A DNA stretch of 64,000 nt from Notolepis coatsorum (GCA_963971535.1 OZ020599.1:92498282-92562281), one strand, 5' to 3'. Shown: positions 44,826 to 58,421, numbered from the stretch's first letter. Numbers and translations are program-made. The notes: generated from the sequence alone by a model not told the origin.

Positions 44826-45600
44826 CAACTAATAGTAGTAATATTAGTCAAAAAAAAAGACAATTGAATGTAATTTAACAATCTACAATATAATTCACAA
44901 TCCAACAGATTAAATACTGTAGACTTGTTATCTAGTTCAATAACAAACGTTCCATATATTTGCTGGTATTCTGCCCAGCTCTGGTAGTCGGCTGTCTGAT
45001 GTCATTTTATTTTTGCTAAATCTCAGTAGGATTCTGAGCCCTGATCATATTATAAATCTAGGTGTTGTTGCACCTGAAAGTTATTTGCTTCTAATTGTCC
45101 CGATATAACACATTTTCGTCATGTACATTGTAATCACATATAGGGCTGGGTATCATTTGAAAAGGTTTGATACTGGTGCAAATACCGAATTTTTAAAATA
45201 CCTTTTTTTCGATACCTTACTTTGCTGAGTTATGTGCGTCACGTGCCCTGTGTGAGCCAATCGGATGTGTTGTTACATTTTGGATGATTTAGTATTGTGG
45301 TTAAACCCACTGGTGAGATTAACTCCTTAGGTATCAAAATTTGGTATTGAATGACTGAATTACCTTTGCCGGTATTCCATGTCAGCCTCACCTAATTTTT
45401 CCCTTCCTGCTCTTATCCACTAAAAGTATATCAGCTTCGCCATCAACCGTCTGCTTGAATCCATGTGAGCGTGCAACATTATCGACTGTGATTTAATGCA
45501 ACTGAATGTGCAGACCTACGCGTTTGACAGACAAACGAGAGCTGGGAGGACATGACGGAAACAAGAACAGTGGTTTAAAAAAGGTTCTCTCACTTTCTCT
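44826..45600. other. Intron 1 DNA with a probable MITE relic
   Basis: About 45143-45370 (gggctgggtatcatttgaaa ... ggtattgaatgactg) resembles the GGGATGGGTACC hAT MITE at 36667-36982 but is too diverged to bound. The rest is unassigned. Confidence 0.4.
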
Positions 45601-45643
45601 CCATTTACAGCAGGTGTGGCAAGGTGGAGAGAAGGAGAGAACA

Positions 45644-45644
<1 letters not shown>

Positions 45645-45736
<92 letters not shown>

Positions 45737-45790
45737 GAGAGAGACAGAGACAGAGGGATAAAGAGATGAAGAGAGATGGAGTGTGAGAGA

Positions 45791-45856
<66 letters not shown>

Positions 45857-45990
45857 GGGAGGCAGACAGGGAGAGAAAGAGAGAGACAGGAAGAGAAAGA
45901 GAGAGGGGGCAGACAGGTGGAGAAAGAGAGAGACAGGGAGAAGGAGAGAGAGAGGGGCAGACAGATAGGGAGAGAAAGAGAGAGGGAGAC
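45645..45990. repeat. (GA)n microsatellite, compound
   Basis: Two long GA tracts separated by GACA/GGGA variants. Long Ser-Leu and Arg-Glu frames are artefacts. Confidence 0.95.
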
Positions 45991-46331
45991 CTGATGAGCC
46001 TGTCAGAGGATGAGTGGAAATGATGACCGTAGTGCTTCCCAAACTGAACATAAGACTGTGCCCAGTCAGTGCCCACCACCATTAGGCCCTAAACATGCCC
46101 ACCGCAAGTAGAATGTGTGTGCATGTGTCTGTGTGTGTGTGTAGTACTGCATTGCATGTACTGCATGTACATGCAACATAACAAGAGCTGCCCGTTACTA
46201 TGCGATTGCAACAGTTTGAGAAGTCTATTTGTGGTGGGCTTGTCTGACATTGTAGTAGGCTGACACAAATAAATCTATAATGGGAAACACTGGGGGGTGG
46301 GGATGGGCTCTGACTGAAGCACGCAATAGCC

Positions 46332-46636
46332 TTAAAGGAACGCGGCAACATTATGGGAAATGCGCTTACCGTCGTCTTTTACCGTAGCCTAGCTTAGCAC
46401 GAATGAATGTGAGCAAATACGGACCACTAGCCTAGCTTAAAACTCTGGCAGAGGTGTTTTTGGTCAACAGCTAGGCTAGCTGGTCCGTGTTCGCTTCCGT
46501 TAATTTGTGCTAAGCTAGGCTATCTTGCAGCCGGTCGGATAGCTTTCTACTGAACGCACATAGAGGAAGTTGGATTCTATCTTCTTGTCTTGAAGATGGT
46601 AAGTGCATTTCCCATAATGTTGGCGTGTTCCTTTAA
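46332..46636. mobile_element. Palindromic MITE, TTAA-flanked
   Basis: ttaaaggaacgcggcaacat at the left and its near-inverse atgttggcgtgttcctttaa at the right, 305 bases, with inner arms agcctagcttagcac / gtgctaagctaggct. Same family as 5400-5889 and 48290-49741. Confidence 0.85.
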
Positions 46637-46679
46637 ATGAAGTACAACTGGGTATTTGTGGTGGTGGGTTTCTGTGAGT

Positions 46680-46862
46680 ACAGCAGGGCAACCATGCAAC
46701 GTGCCTACCTGCTCATCGGGAGCAACTGGTAACACAAGGTGTTAAGTGTCTTGCTCAAGGACACTTCGACACGCTACCCAGGAGGAGCGGGAATCGAACC
46801 GGGAACCTTCTGATTACCAGACAACCGCGCTACCTCCTGAGCCACTGTTGCCACTGTCGCCC
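46680..46862 (-). mobile_element. V-SINE-like fragment
   Basis: The minus strand shows an A-box-like GGTAGCGCGGTTG and B-box GGTTCGATTCCCGC, as in 27655-27935. The tail half is missing. Confidence 0.65.
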
Positions 46863-47140
46863 CCTTTAGCTAGATTAATAAATGTATCTGGAATTTGATG
46901 CAAATTTGCAATGCATGAGGGTCATCCTTTTGTGTTAAATGGCTGCATAAAGCAAGCATTTGTTGACTCTCATGTTGATAAGAGTATTAAAACTTGAAAA
47001 ATATCTGTTTAAGGTAGATTTATAACAGATAAAAAATATGCAATTAGTTTGCGATTAATCACTGGTTAGTGGTTAACTATGGACAATCATGCGATTAATC
47101 AGATTAAATATTTTAATCGATTGACAGCCTTAATATATAT

Positions 47141-47636
47141 TAGTGGTGGGACTCGATTAAAAATTGTAATCGAAATAATTCGAGACTTTATAATTAATTA
47201 ATCGAAATTAATCACATTTGACTACACAGATCAACAGATCAATGCATTTTTTAACAAAGTGCAGCAATTTTTGGAATAATATATATATAGCGCAAAGGAC
47301 CTTTTGTAAACTCAAGCACTTTCGAGGTAAAAGTAAAACGCAGTACTTTCAAGTACATTCCAGAACAGTTGACCATTGGAAAAAAAAACTCTTGATTGAT
47401 CTCAATTTCTTTTATTTCTTTTATTTTTTTACTAACAAACCAGACTAAGAAAAAAAGTAATTTGCGATTTATTATACTTTATAACTTATAGCACATGCAT
47501 GAGTCTGGTCTCCTTTGAAAGGTAACATTCTTACACAATAAAGAAAAATCATCATGCAATTAAATGCATAATTTTCTTTTTACTTTTAATTCTTTCTGTA
47601 GTTAATTAATCTAAATTAATGCGATAAAGTCCCAGC

Positions 47637-47640
<4 letters not shown>
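47141..47640. mobile_element. hAT MITE in an AT repeat
   Basis: Ends TAGTGGTGGGAC and GTCCCAGCTCTA with flanking atatatat on both sides (47133-47140 and 47641-47648), compatible with an 8-bp duplication but in low-complexity DNA. About 500 bases, non-coding. Confidence 0.7.
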
Positions 47641-47680
<40 letters not shown>

Positions 47681-48289
47681 TTTTCTTTTTTTTTTTTTTC
47701 AATTAAGGCTGCCAAAGTTAATCAAATCAAATCAAATCAAATTTATTTATAGGGCCCGACAACACACGTTAATGTCCCCATGGGCCGTACAGGTCTTCTT
47801 TAAACAAGTCAAGAAGAAAACATAACAATAAGTCAAGAACAGAACAAGAACACCATAAGGTCCAAACATTTTTAGATGAATGCAAATAAATGAAAGAAAG
47901 TCATTAACGCGTTAACGCACAATTCTGTTAACGTCACTATTCTTTTTAATGCATGATTAACGTTTTAGGGGGGAAATATATATATGTTAGAACTTTTTTT
48001 TTTTTTTTTTTTGAATTTTTTTCATACAGGATAGGTTGAGTATAGGCAACAGAGCATTAAGTATCTAATGAGTAAGGAGTGTGTGTGTGACTTGTTATTC
48101 AGTCAAACTAATTAACAAACTAATATGACAGGTCCCGGTAGGCAGCTAAGCTAACTGGATGGTGTTCAGCTCATCTCTAGACTATACAACTATACAACTT
48201 TTCTTATGTAACGCTCAGGGTGGGAGTGGGACTCCTTTGTTCCCACCATGAGGTACATTTTTCTTGGGGTTGTATTTAATTTTTCTTTG
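47641..48289. other. AT repeat and diverged repeats, unassigned
   Basis: (AT)n to about 47672, a T run, (ATCAA)n near 47720-47742 and a gttaacgcgttaacgc-like segment near 47905. No gene. Confidence 0.5.
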
Positions 48290-49741
48290 TTAAAGGAACA
48301 TGCCAACTTTTTGGGAAATTAGCTTATTTACCATCTACAAGCAGTGATTTGATTTCATCACCTCAAAAGCCCTGTTTTTCAAAAAACAACAAGGCTTTAG
48401 TTTTGAGGTGATGAAATCACTGCGCCCAGGCAGCAGTGGTTCGGCAAAAAATAGTTCAGAGTATATATTATCTGCTTAGAAAACGAAAATGTCTAATTTT
48501 CTTTTTTAGATTTCTCCACGTGGTAAATACACAGGTCACAACATGTTTACAGGAAAGTTTTGCAGTTGTATTTGGAGTGTATTTTGTGACTGTTGGGAAC
48601 TAGGCTACACTGGCACACCTACTTCCAGTGAATGGCGCTAAGCCATTATCTTCGGTTCAATAACAAACTCAGCAAGACCGACGGCTTCTCAGTTACAGTG
48701 GGTGACAATATTGTCCCAAGGAAAGATGAAATTACATACCTAGGTTCCATCCTAGAGGTAAACCTTTCCTGTGACAAAATGGCATCCAATGTAATCAAAA
48801 AAGTCAACCAACGAACTAGATTCTTGTACCAGATCTCCTCTCTGGTAAACAAGAATACCCTGAAGACTCTGGCAGGAGCACTCATTCAAGGGTACTACGA
48901 CTATGCTTGCACCTCATGGTACCAAAGCACCTGAAAGGCGCTAAAATCTAAATTACAAACATCACAAAACAAACTGGTCAGACTACTGCTTGACCTGACT
49001 CCTAGAACCCACCTTACCCCTCCCCACTTTGACAACCTAGGATGGCTTAGAGTAGATGACAGAGTACAGCAACTTGCAATGGGCCTGGTCTACAAGATAC
49101 ACTACACCACTCAGGTACCCATGTACATGTCAAAATACTTCCCAAAGGTCAGTGAATACCACGACCACAACACCAGAGGGAGTTCCACAAATCATGTTAA
49201 ACCCAGATTCGGATCAAACAAGGGACTAAACACGTTTCGCAATTATGCCACATCAATGTGGAACGCCCTACCCACAGCTGTAAAGGAATGTGAATCACTA
49301 CCCACTTTCAAAACCACTCTCAAAGAGCACCTACGGGAGACTGCAATTCGAAACTGGCCCCTGTAAATGTCCTAACCCAACCCCCTCCAATGTTCAGTAA
49401 ATGTCCTAACCCAACCCCCTCCAATGTAGCAGTACTGTCTATCTGTATGTCATGTATGTCATATATGTTAAGATGAATTGAAAATGAGGGACGAAACGAA
49501 GTCTTTCTCTGGTCTGCATCCCCTTAACAATTGTGTGTATTGAGCTGTACTGTATTTGTATTGTACCCATTCTGGAACCTGTTAATAAAATGATCAATCA
49601 ATCAATCTAGGCTAACGGTGCGGCTGTTCCCTAAACCTAATGCATGCACAGAGAAGAAAAGGGTATGTATCTGCTTGTCTAACTCCATGCAGGGTAGATG
49701 GCAAATAAGCTAATTTCCCAAAAAGTTGGCGTGTTCCTTTA
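48290..49741. mobile_element. Palindromic MITE split by a LINE fragment
   Basis: ttaaaggaacatgccaactt at the left, agttggcgtgttcctttaa at the right, TTAA edges, third copy of the 46332-46636 family. Inner inverted repeat gatttcatcacctcaaaag (48354) and complement. A LINE 3' piece occupies about 48648-49608. Confidence 0.8.
48648..49608 (+). pseudogene. 5'-truncated LINE copy, RT C-terminal region
   Basis: Matches the last quarter of the ORF at 59028-61238 (NNKLSKTDGFSVTVGDNIV through SLPTFKTTLKEHLRETAI) plus the shared 3' tail and (ATCA)n end. A one-base deletion near 48658 and a TGA at 48932-48934 break it. RT and endonuclease cores are absent. Confidence 0.92.
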
Positions 49742-50604
49742 AGCAGACATGTACATCATAGGAAAGACTAGGATGCAGACATTGATCAAATGCAACTGTT
49801 GATACACAGTGGATAATCTGCTAAATGTGCTTAAACCCATCCAATGCAGGGGGGGGGGGGGGCTGAAAGAATGCCTGGGGCTGCTGAACAGACTGTCACA
49901 TTACCTGCGAGGCAACACCATCCCAGCTGCCAGATGGGATGGTGGTTAGTCTTTTAAGCAGATGTACAAATGGATAAATGACCACTGCCGATATACTATG
50001 CAGCAAGTAATGTGATGTGCAGAATTGTTAGGCTTAGCAAGATATATTACACAGTGGATAATGTCATATGCAAAATTGTAATGATTTGTAAGAGCTAGGA
50101 GTAAATGTAGAATAAAAGTGGAACACGCGAAATGATGAATCATAAGAAAATCACATGTTTTGCTATGTCCACGTATAACGGCTACTCGTGATAATGGTCA
50201 TTACAATTCTGGTCATTCCAATCTTGACACAACTTGAATTGAACACTTGCATTGTGTTTGCAGAGCAATGAGGATGGAAACAGTAGTATGGTGAAGGAGA
50301 ATCACTGTCAATGAAAGCCAGGGACTGCATCAAAGCGGTGGTGAGTGACACACATCCTGAAGACACGGCAGCATGACAACACATACAAACATAATGTGTA
50401 CATGCAATGCCATATTCACCCATTGGTGGAAATGTGTAATAACATTATAGTGCCCCTTGCACTTGAGACGGTTGATAAACCATTTGCTATCTAAATACAC
50501 ATTCAGAAGCAGTATACTGTAGCATAGTGGCGGACATCTGTGCTCCATGAGCACACTCTCTATAGTATTTTAAATGGAGTGGGTTTTTACAAAAGCTGTG
50601 TTGA
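49742..50604. other. Unassigned intron 1 DNA
   Basis: A G run of about 14 bases near 49849. Nothing else recognised. Confidence 0.5.
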
Positions 50605-50760
50605 TTGAATTGATTGATTGAAAACTTTATTAACAGATTGCAGAATGGGTACAATACAGTACAGCTCAATACACAAAATTGTTAAGGGGATGCAGACCAG
50701 AGAAAGACTTTCATCTTGTTTACATCAGGGTCCCCCATTTTCAATTCATCATAATATGAC
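50605..50760 (-). mobile_element. LINE 3' tail fragment
   Basis: attgattgattgaaaacttt then aacagattgcagaatgggta: the inverted end of the 58511-61256 LINE family. Confidence 0.85.
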
Positions 50761-51811
50761 ATACACGACATACAGATAGACAGTACTGCTACATATATAC
50801 ATTTATGACATGCCAGATTTGCAAATACAGTACAGTTGCTGTGAGTGAAGGTGTTGATACGGTTCGGGTTCAATATTATCGCGTAGATTTATCACAAAAT
50901 CAGATCTTCGGTATTTGAGGGGATGCTATTAGTTTGGGTTTGAAATCACACTTCACAGTATCATGCGGTTCAAGCTAGGCGATGCACAGCATAGCTGTAT
51001 CTGATTTTGCATACTGTAGGGGAGGGGGGGATATAATATGGTTATTGTGATTCTTTCATATCGTCCACATCGTTACATAACTTTTTCGTAAATTCTGATG
51101 GACAATACTGTTCAATGAGTTGCCTTAATATTGATGCTTTCATCACATATAGCCAAACACATCCGGAAACGTCTGAATATATTATTGACCTTTTGTGTAA
51201 GACTGAAGTGTGTATAAGAAAAATGCTGTGGATATAATATTCTGAAAGTTGAGGGAATCTTTGCTGTTTACGAGTTTATCCTCCTGGTAATTGAGAGCTT
51301 ACGCACATGTCTGTGGCGCGCTAAAAACTATAGGGGGCATCTCTTTTTCTCTCTCTCTCTCGGTCCCTTAAATTATATTTTAAACACTCATTTTCATTTA
51401 TTTCAGATCATTAAACGATAGGTTATACACCTCGATCTCTATACGTATAAACTTGGGTCGGACAACATCCCTCTAAAATAAACAGTCACGTGCTGTGTGT
51501 GATAATAATAATAATAATCTAGCAGCGCATCACTTCGCAAAGCAATACACAAAAAACATACCTTTTTTTAGAACTAGCCTGAATTAATTCCCCAGTTGAT
51601 GTGGCCACAACAGCAGCTGCCATGCGAAACATAATAACCCTATAGCAACAAGTGCTCTCAAAACAAACGTGTAGTATAAAGTTAAGTGGAGAAAAACAGA
51701 AGCGGGCTATACTGTATGAGACGCAACTCAGCCCCTATAATAAACCCCTGGTAGAATGAAACCAGCGCGTCTCTCTCTGAGCGCATCTGATCTCACACAC
51801 AACGGATTTAC
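50761..51811. other. Intron 1 near exon 1, unassigned
   Basis: No repeats recognised beyond short ATA and CT runs. Confidence 0.5.
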
Positions 51812-51839
51812 CTTCAGACTGTTCATCTGCTTCGCGCAT
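51812..51839 (-). CDS. cacna1d: Calcium channel Cav1.3 alpha-1, probable coding exon 1
   Basis: ATG at 51839 opens MREADEQSEG, ending in a donor GAAG|GTAAAT at phase 1. Joined to exon 2 this gives SEG|TQNANN in the frame that carries NSCaTE. As I recall, human CACNA1D has a short first exon ending ANEANYARG, also followed by Thr, so phase and position fit. The frame continues upstream (FKRVDDTSRVSTFSDDELDL) to a TAA near 51945 but has no other ATG. The coding part is too short for homology proof, and another first exon could exist. Confidence 0.55.
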
Positions 51840-52140
51840 CCTCGAATCCACATTGAAGATCTGTGTTAAATCCAACTCATCGTCGGAAAATGTCGAGACT
51901 CGAGAGGTGTCGTCGACGCGTTTAAACGTATATAAATCCAACTGTTATTAACCTGAATTATAACGTTTTTTCCACGCACAATCCCTGAGACAAGAAGAGA
52001 GAGAGACAAACAGTTGTTACCACATCCGGGTGCCCGCCTGCAGATCCACGGTCTCTCACTGCTAAACACTACTACTAATCCATTGTTGAAGAAAGTCTTA
52101 TCTGGCGTCTGGCAGCAGGGGCGGCTATAGGTAGACGGAC
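51840..52140 (-). promoter_or_regulatory. Likely cacna1d 5' UTR and promoter side
   Basis: On the minus strand upstream of ATG 51839 the DNA is richer in CpG than its surroundings (cgtcgacgcg, tcgagactcgag) and has TTATATAC about 95 bases before the ATG, a possible TATA-like element. The assignment depends on exon 1 being right. Confidence 0.35.
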
Positions 52141-52644
52141 CGAGTGCATGCGTGGGTTCGGTTGTGGTTGTGGGTGTCTTCCGAGAGAAATCGATGTCGC
52201 CTAATTACAGTTATACATGGAGATGCTTGTTTTTCTTACTAGGGCTGTCCTTGTTTTTTGTTTTGTATCCTGCCCACTAGTGAGCCCATCAAATAAAAAC
52301 CAGAGATACGATTTGAATGGATGCATGAAATACAACGTTGTCCTTATCTTATATGGTTCCTCTTGCCTGATGTGAACCTGCATATATATCGAATACGATA
52401 TCCAGCATTTTGCCTGTTTTATTCAGCATGTATATTTTTCAATGGACGTGAGAGGGCTTTAGCTTCATATACTTCCAGTCCAGAGACTACATTTGGAATG
52501 GGGGGGGGGGGGGGGGTAATCTAACCCTATATTGTTTACAGCCCAGAACAGAGAGAGCAATACAGAGCCTGGCTGGATACCATGCCCTGTGTTGCTAATA
52601 CCAGGTGACGTGAGAAGTGTATCTCTCTTTAGAACCTGGCCAAG

Positions 52645-53300
52645 CCTGGCTGAGACAGACACCTTTCACACCCTGCAGGCCAGACCTGGATATAGACCCT
52701 GGCTGAGACAGACACCTTTCACACCCTGCAGGCCAGACCTGGATATAGACCCTGGCTGAGACAGACACCTTTCACACCCTGCAGGCCAGACCTGGATATA
52801 GACCCTGGCTGAGACAGACACCTTTCACACCCTGCAGGCCAGACCTGGTTTAGACCCCGGCTGAGACAGACACCTTTCACACCCTGCAGGCCAGACCTGG
52901 TTTAGACCCTGGCTGAGACAGACACCTTTCACACCCTGCAGGCCAGACCTGGTTTAGACCCTGCAGGCTGAGACAGACACCTTTCACACCCTGCAGGCCA
53001 GACCTGGTTTAGACCCTGGCTGAGACAGACACCTTTCACACCCTGCAGGCCAGACCTGGTATAGACCCTGGCTGAGACAGACACCTTTCACACCCTGCAG
53101 GCCAGACCTGGTTTAGACCCTGGCTGAGACAGACACCTTTCACACCCTGCAGGCCAGACCTGGTATAGACCCTGGCTGAGACAGACACCTTTCACACCCT
53201 GCAGGCCAGACCTGGTATAGACCCTGGCTGAGACAGACACCTTTCACACCCTGCAGGCCAGACCTGGTATAGACCCTGGCTGAGACAGACACCTTTCACA
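52645..53300. repeat. Minisatellite, 51-53-bp unit, about 12 copies
   Basis: Units gctgagacagacacctttca, caccctgcaggccagacctg, then gatatagaccctg or gtttagaccctg. It lies 0.8 kb upstream of the proposed cacna1d exon 1. Confidence 0.95.
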
Positions 53301-54040
53301 ACCTGGCCAAACCTGGCCAAAGCCAGCTGGGACTGTTGCATCATCATAGTTTAGATTGTGTACGACAGTTGGTGATGTGAATTTTGAACGGTTGCTTAGC
53401 AACCGGAGAGTTGGATTTAGAAATGCAATGGAGACACAAACCCAACTGTACCATACCATGCTAGATACTGTATAGCTAATGGAGACAAAGCAATAGGCTA
53501 TCCTACTGAAGGGCTATCTTGACCGTAAGCAATAAGCATAGAGATATTGTCCCCACGACGGTCTAAGCTGTCACTGTGCGGCCATTGGTCAATATAATTT
53601 AATATCATGGATTCAGAAATAGGAGACCCTTTTGTAGTGAGTGCTACGTCTTGTTGGCTATATGGAAAATGTTTTCTTCTGTAAACTGTGTCATATAACT
53701 AAATTTACTACAGTAATACTATGAACAATTTACAGTATAGGCTCACTAAGACACACACACACACATATTATGCACACACACACGACACTCGCTCACATAA
53801 AAGGACGTTTACAGAAGTGCAGAGAAACAACTCCTGTATACAATTTAGAAAACGCCCTGATGTCGGGATTTAGGAGCCAAATTAAATAGTCTCTGAACAA
53901 TCCAGAACAGAACGATGTGGGGGATGGTGAACTTTTACAGTGTACTGTTTTATCAAAAGAGACCCATAAATAACTCACACAATTTTCAAGTGAGTCATTT
54001 GAGATTTTTTTTTTTTTTTGGCTGATTCACAATATGACTG
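53301..54040. other. Unassigned intergenic DNA
   Basis: Short CA runs near 53752-53783. No gene recognised. Confidence 0.5.
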
Positions 54041-54042
54041 AG

Positions 54043-54860
<818 letters not shown>

Positions 54861-54904
54861 GATGGGGTCCAGAGGAACAATCTAATAACAAAGTTATATT
54901 ATGG

Positions 54905-54908
<4 letters not shown>

Positions 54909-54980
<72 letters not shown>
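54909..54980. repeat. (GA)n microsatellite
   Basis: Pure GA tract of about 72 bases. Confidence 0.97.
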
Positions 54981-54989
<9 letters not shown>

Positions 54990-56286
54990 GACAGAGAGGG
55001 TGGGAGAGCGTCTGTGTTTCTGCCTTTTGTGCCAAAGCACAGGCCTGTAGCAAAACCTTGGATCGAAAACAGCCCCAAAAGAAACAGGACTATTCTTTGA
55101 TTTAGAATGTTCCTGATATTATCTGTTGTGTCTTAGTCACAACATTTGCATTTGAAGTGTTAAGACTAGATCTATATACACAATCGTCTTAATGAATCCT
55201 GCTTCCTACACCTGTTACACCATCATCAAGTAGCCTGTAACCAGCAGTGTGTACTGGGAGAGAGGGGGGGGGGGTGCTACCCCACTTCATTGTATTTATA
55301 AACCACAAGGTTAGGCACTGTCTACACTCGTATATAATAGTCAGACAGTAGTGTGCTCACCCACGTCCGAAAATAGCACTACAACACCGGCTGTAAAACT
55401 CTCGTCTGGGAGAGTGGTCAGGTCTTCATTTCTTTTAGAAGTAAAAGTAAGTGGGGGGGAGGGGGGATTTGAGGATCAGACAGATCATTCTTTACTTTAA
55501 CTTGTCTTATAGGAACCAAAGGTATCTAAAGACATGTCCGAGACTTGAGTAACTGATGGTGAATCAACAGTTTGTTAACATGTATAGGTCCTCATTACTT
55601 TCTAGTTACTTAATCATTATTAGTCATCATTATTACCCCCCCCCCCATATGTAAAATGGTATCCATGTACTATTCTAGGTTAATCCACACAATCTATTTG
55701 GCTTTGCTTATACCAGCGTATACAGCCTGGATCTATATTGTGTAAAGGGACAGTCTCGTTTGAGATTTAATAAAGTTACATCTTTAATTGTCCTTTTCCT
55801 TTGACATGTTCCTGTATACCTTGCCCTGACACCAGACCTTACTTTATCCTGACCTTAAAACAAATCCGGGGGGAAACTCAAAAATCACCCCAGGGGGTCC
55901 AAGTGGAATGAAAGCATACTGTACAGGCTAGCATTCTTGTTAAATGGGGACACATTGCAAACAAGCCTGCAGGGACCCATTCGCACCTGCTCCCCATGGT
56001 GTAAGTATACCACAAAACAAGGACAAATATCGTTTGAATGATATTTGATAATAACAGACCACTTACCACCCCTCTCCGTCTCTCCTCAACGAGCCTATAA
56101 CCACAGTTATAACTATACACTTCCCCTGTCCTCTTGTCACTGACATGTCAAAGTAGCCTCTTGACATAAAACTTGTGTATACCCTAGAAGCAATCATATA
56201 ATATATCAGTTTTCACAGTAACTTCATACTAGGCTAAAGTTCAATATATAGTATTTAGACAAAGACTCCCATTGCCACCCAGCTAC
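54981..56286. other. Unassigned intergenic DNA
   Basis: Short G and C runs near 55266 and 55637. Segment 56125-56200 has a diverged direct copy at about 56350-56430 (cacctgtcaccggcgtgtca...). No gene. Confidence 0.5.
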
Positions 56287-56349
56287 AGAGGTCTTGTCTA
56301 TATGTGTACTGTTCTGTTACAGAACAGTACACATATAGACAAGACCTCT
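56287..56349. repeat. Perfect 29-bp inverted repeat with 5-base loop
   Basis: Arm 56287-56315 (agaggtcttgtctatatgtg...) and arm 56321-56349 are exact complements around gttac. No transposon ends adjoin it. Confidence 0.97.
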
Positions 56350-57390
56350 CCTTTCCACCTGTCACCGGCGTGTCAAAGTAGTAGCCCCTTGTCATATAAT
56401 GTAAAATACAGCATATTACTCTAGAAGCGACATAATCCATATTCCTTCCCCGTGTTCCCGCAGTACATTCGCAGGAGCTACCAACAGGACTCCATGGGAA
56501 TGGACTCCGAGGAATGACTCGCAGACAGCCTGATACAATACAGTTACAACACAGCTATGACACTGCTCTCCTCTCCACCACGTCTCCCCAGTACTGTTAT
56601 CTCCACGGACTCTATACTCTCCTCTTCTTCTCACCCGTTTTTTTTTTTATAAATCAAAAGCAACTTACTCCGCAAGGGTCTTCTTACAATGAACGGCATT
56701 CTGTCACCTGGCTTTCTTTCTGGGCCTCATAGCACCTCTTTCTGCCCCCGTTCCGCTGTGGATCGCGGGGGGAAACGAGCTGTCGGGCGCGTTGTTGGGA
56801 AGGTTACCGGTGATTGGATTACCTGAGTCTGTAGAGGATAACGCTTTCACAGTGGTAGGTAATCCTTCAATTATAATCCCTGTTCCAATGTTCCCTCCAC
56901 ATAGATAGGCCCTGCCGACAGCAGCTCAAGTGGCCTACTTCAACTTCAACCCAATCACTGATCAGAGAATTTCAGTTTATTATATTTTTCGCCCGTTGGT
57001 TTATTGCACTTTTTTTTTGGTCAGAGGGGCGTTCTGTGTCAAAGCCTACTTGGAAACTATTTGGAAGATAGCCTATAAACTCCACATTAAACTAACATGT
57101 TTAATGTACTTTCCCCACCTGTTACCGCATACACCTTTTATTAAGTAACTAGAGGTGACACAAGTTGTTATGGATCTATTTACAAGGGAGAAGACGTTTA
57201 GCACAGTTTTTTTTTAAACACAGAATTTATATTTATTTTGATTGAGCTGAGCCGATAGTTTAAAACTGACTTGATAAGGGCCACTTGTTGCCTTTAGTCA
57301 GATTGGACATCACACAAAAATAATGCTATAGTGCCACCTTGTGGTAATTAATAAACACATATTTTGACCAAGTATAGATTGGTCAAGGCC
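56350..57390. other. Unassigned intergenic DNA
   Basis: No gene or repeat family recognised. Confidence 0.5.
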
Positions 57391-57610
57391 AAGGGAATGA
57401 ATGAATGAATGAATGAATGAATGAATGAATGAATGAATGAATGAATGAATGAATGAATGAATGAAAACTTTATTTAACATTTTGCAGAATGGGTACAATA
57501 CAGTACGGCTCAATACATACAATTGTTAAGGGGATGCAGACCTGAGAAAGACGTTTGTCTTGTTTCCATCAGGGTCCCCCATTTTCATTTCATATAGACA
57601 TTTATGACAT
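57390..57610 (-). mobile_element. LINE 3' tail with (GAAT)n end
   Basis: (TGAA)n (57397-57464) followed by aaaactttatttaacatttt and gcagaatgggtacaatacag: an inverted 3' end of the 58511-61256 family whose terminal repeat changed to GAAT. Confidence 0.85.
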
Positions 57611-57970
57611 ACACAACATACATGACATTTATGGCATAGGGACATATAGGTATTTAGTACTGATACATTTGTGACATACGCGGTATTCAAATATACAGTA
57701 CTGTTACCCCTAGATCCTGACAGAGTATATACATATGATGGGGAGGGGACTGTACATTAGGAGGGGGTGGGTGGGTGGGAGGGAAATATACATACGGCGG
57801 GGAGGGAATATATACATGCGGTGGGGAGGAGACTGTCTATTAGGAGGTGGTGGGGGTTTTGGGCATTTACGGGACATGCTTGCTTGTTCCCAGGGAGCCC
57901 AATAATTGTAGGATAAACCATTGTAGGGCTGAACAATTTGAACAATAGATGAACAATTTAACGTCACTCA

Positions 57971-58250
57971 TTAAAGGTGCACTTCACCAAAAAACAATGC
58001 TGATTTATTTTGCGCATAATCTCACACGCAAAAAAAATCGAAACAGTTTTGCACACATTCATTTAGTTTGATAGTAAATTAGTTATTGCCACCAGTCATC
58101 GGAAATCCTTGTGTTGTGTTATTTATAGCACCATGAAATTATGTAGATGAAAATATCAATTCCTTGTCTTATAGGGACTGAGCTGTAATGAACACAACAC
58201 AATGATTAAATGTCCCCATATTCAAACTCATTTTCTCTCAACAACTGTCC
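57971..58250. mobile_element. Half copy of the outer MITE
   Basis: attaaaggtgcacttcacca then caatgctgatttattttgcg: same family as 42247-44825, left arm and centre only. Confidence 0.75.
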
Positions 58251-58284
58251 ATTTATTTGTCAACCCCTGTGTGGGTTGAACAAT

Positions 58285-58421
58285 GGAATCATCTGATGTA
58301 AACAAGACGAAAGTCTTTCTCTGGTCTGCATCCCCTTAACAATTGTGTGTATTGAGCTGTACTGTATTGTACCCATTCTGCAATCTGTTAATAACATTTT
58401 CAATCAATCAATCAATCAATC
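58285..58421 (+). mobile_element. LINE 3' tail fragment
   Basis: Plus-strand tail ending (CAAT)n. It lies tail-to-tail with the large LINE that starts 90 bases on. Confidence 0.88.

Noticed and set aside
51895..51935. Cluster of overlapping palindromes resembling a cloning polylinker (ctcgag, gtcgac, acgcgt, gtttaaac)
   Set aside because: It lies inside continuous sequence that is open in the exon 1 frame, with no vector backbone around it. A CpG-rich promoter edge is a simpler explanation.
51735..51941. 68-residue minus-strand frame starting at 51941 as a full protein
   Set aside because: The start is TTG, not ATG, and the frame runs past a good splice donor. Only the short ATG part to 51812 fits cacna1d.
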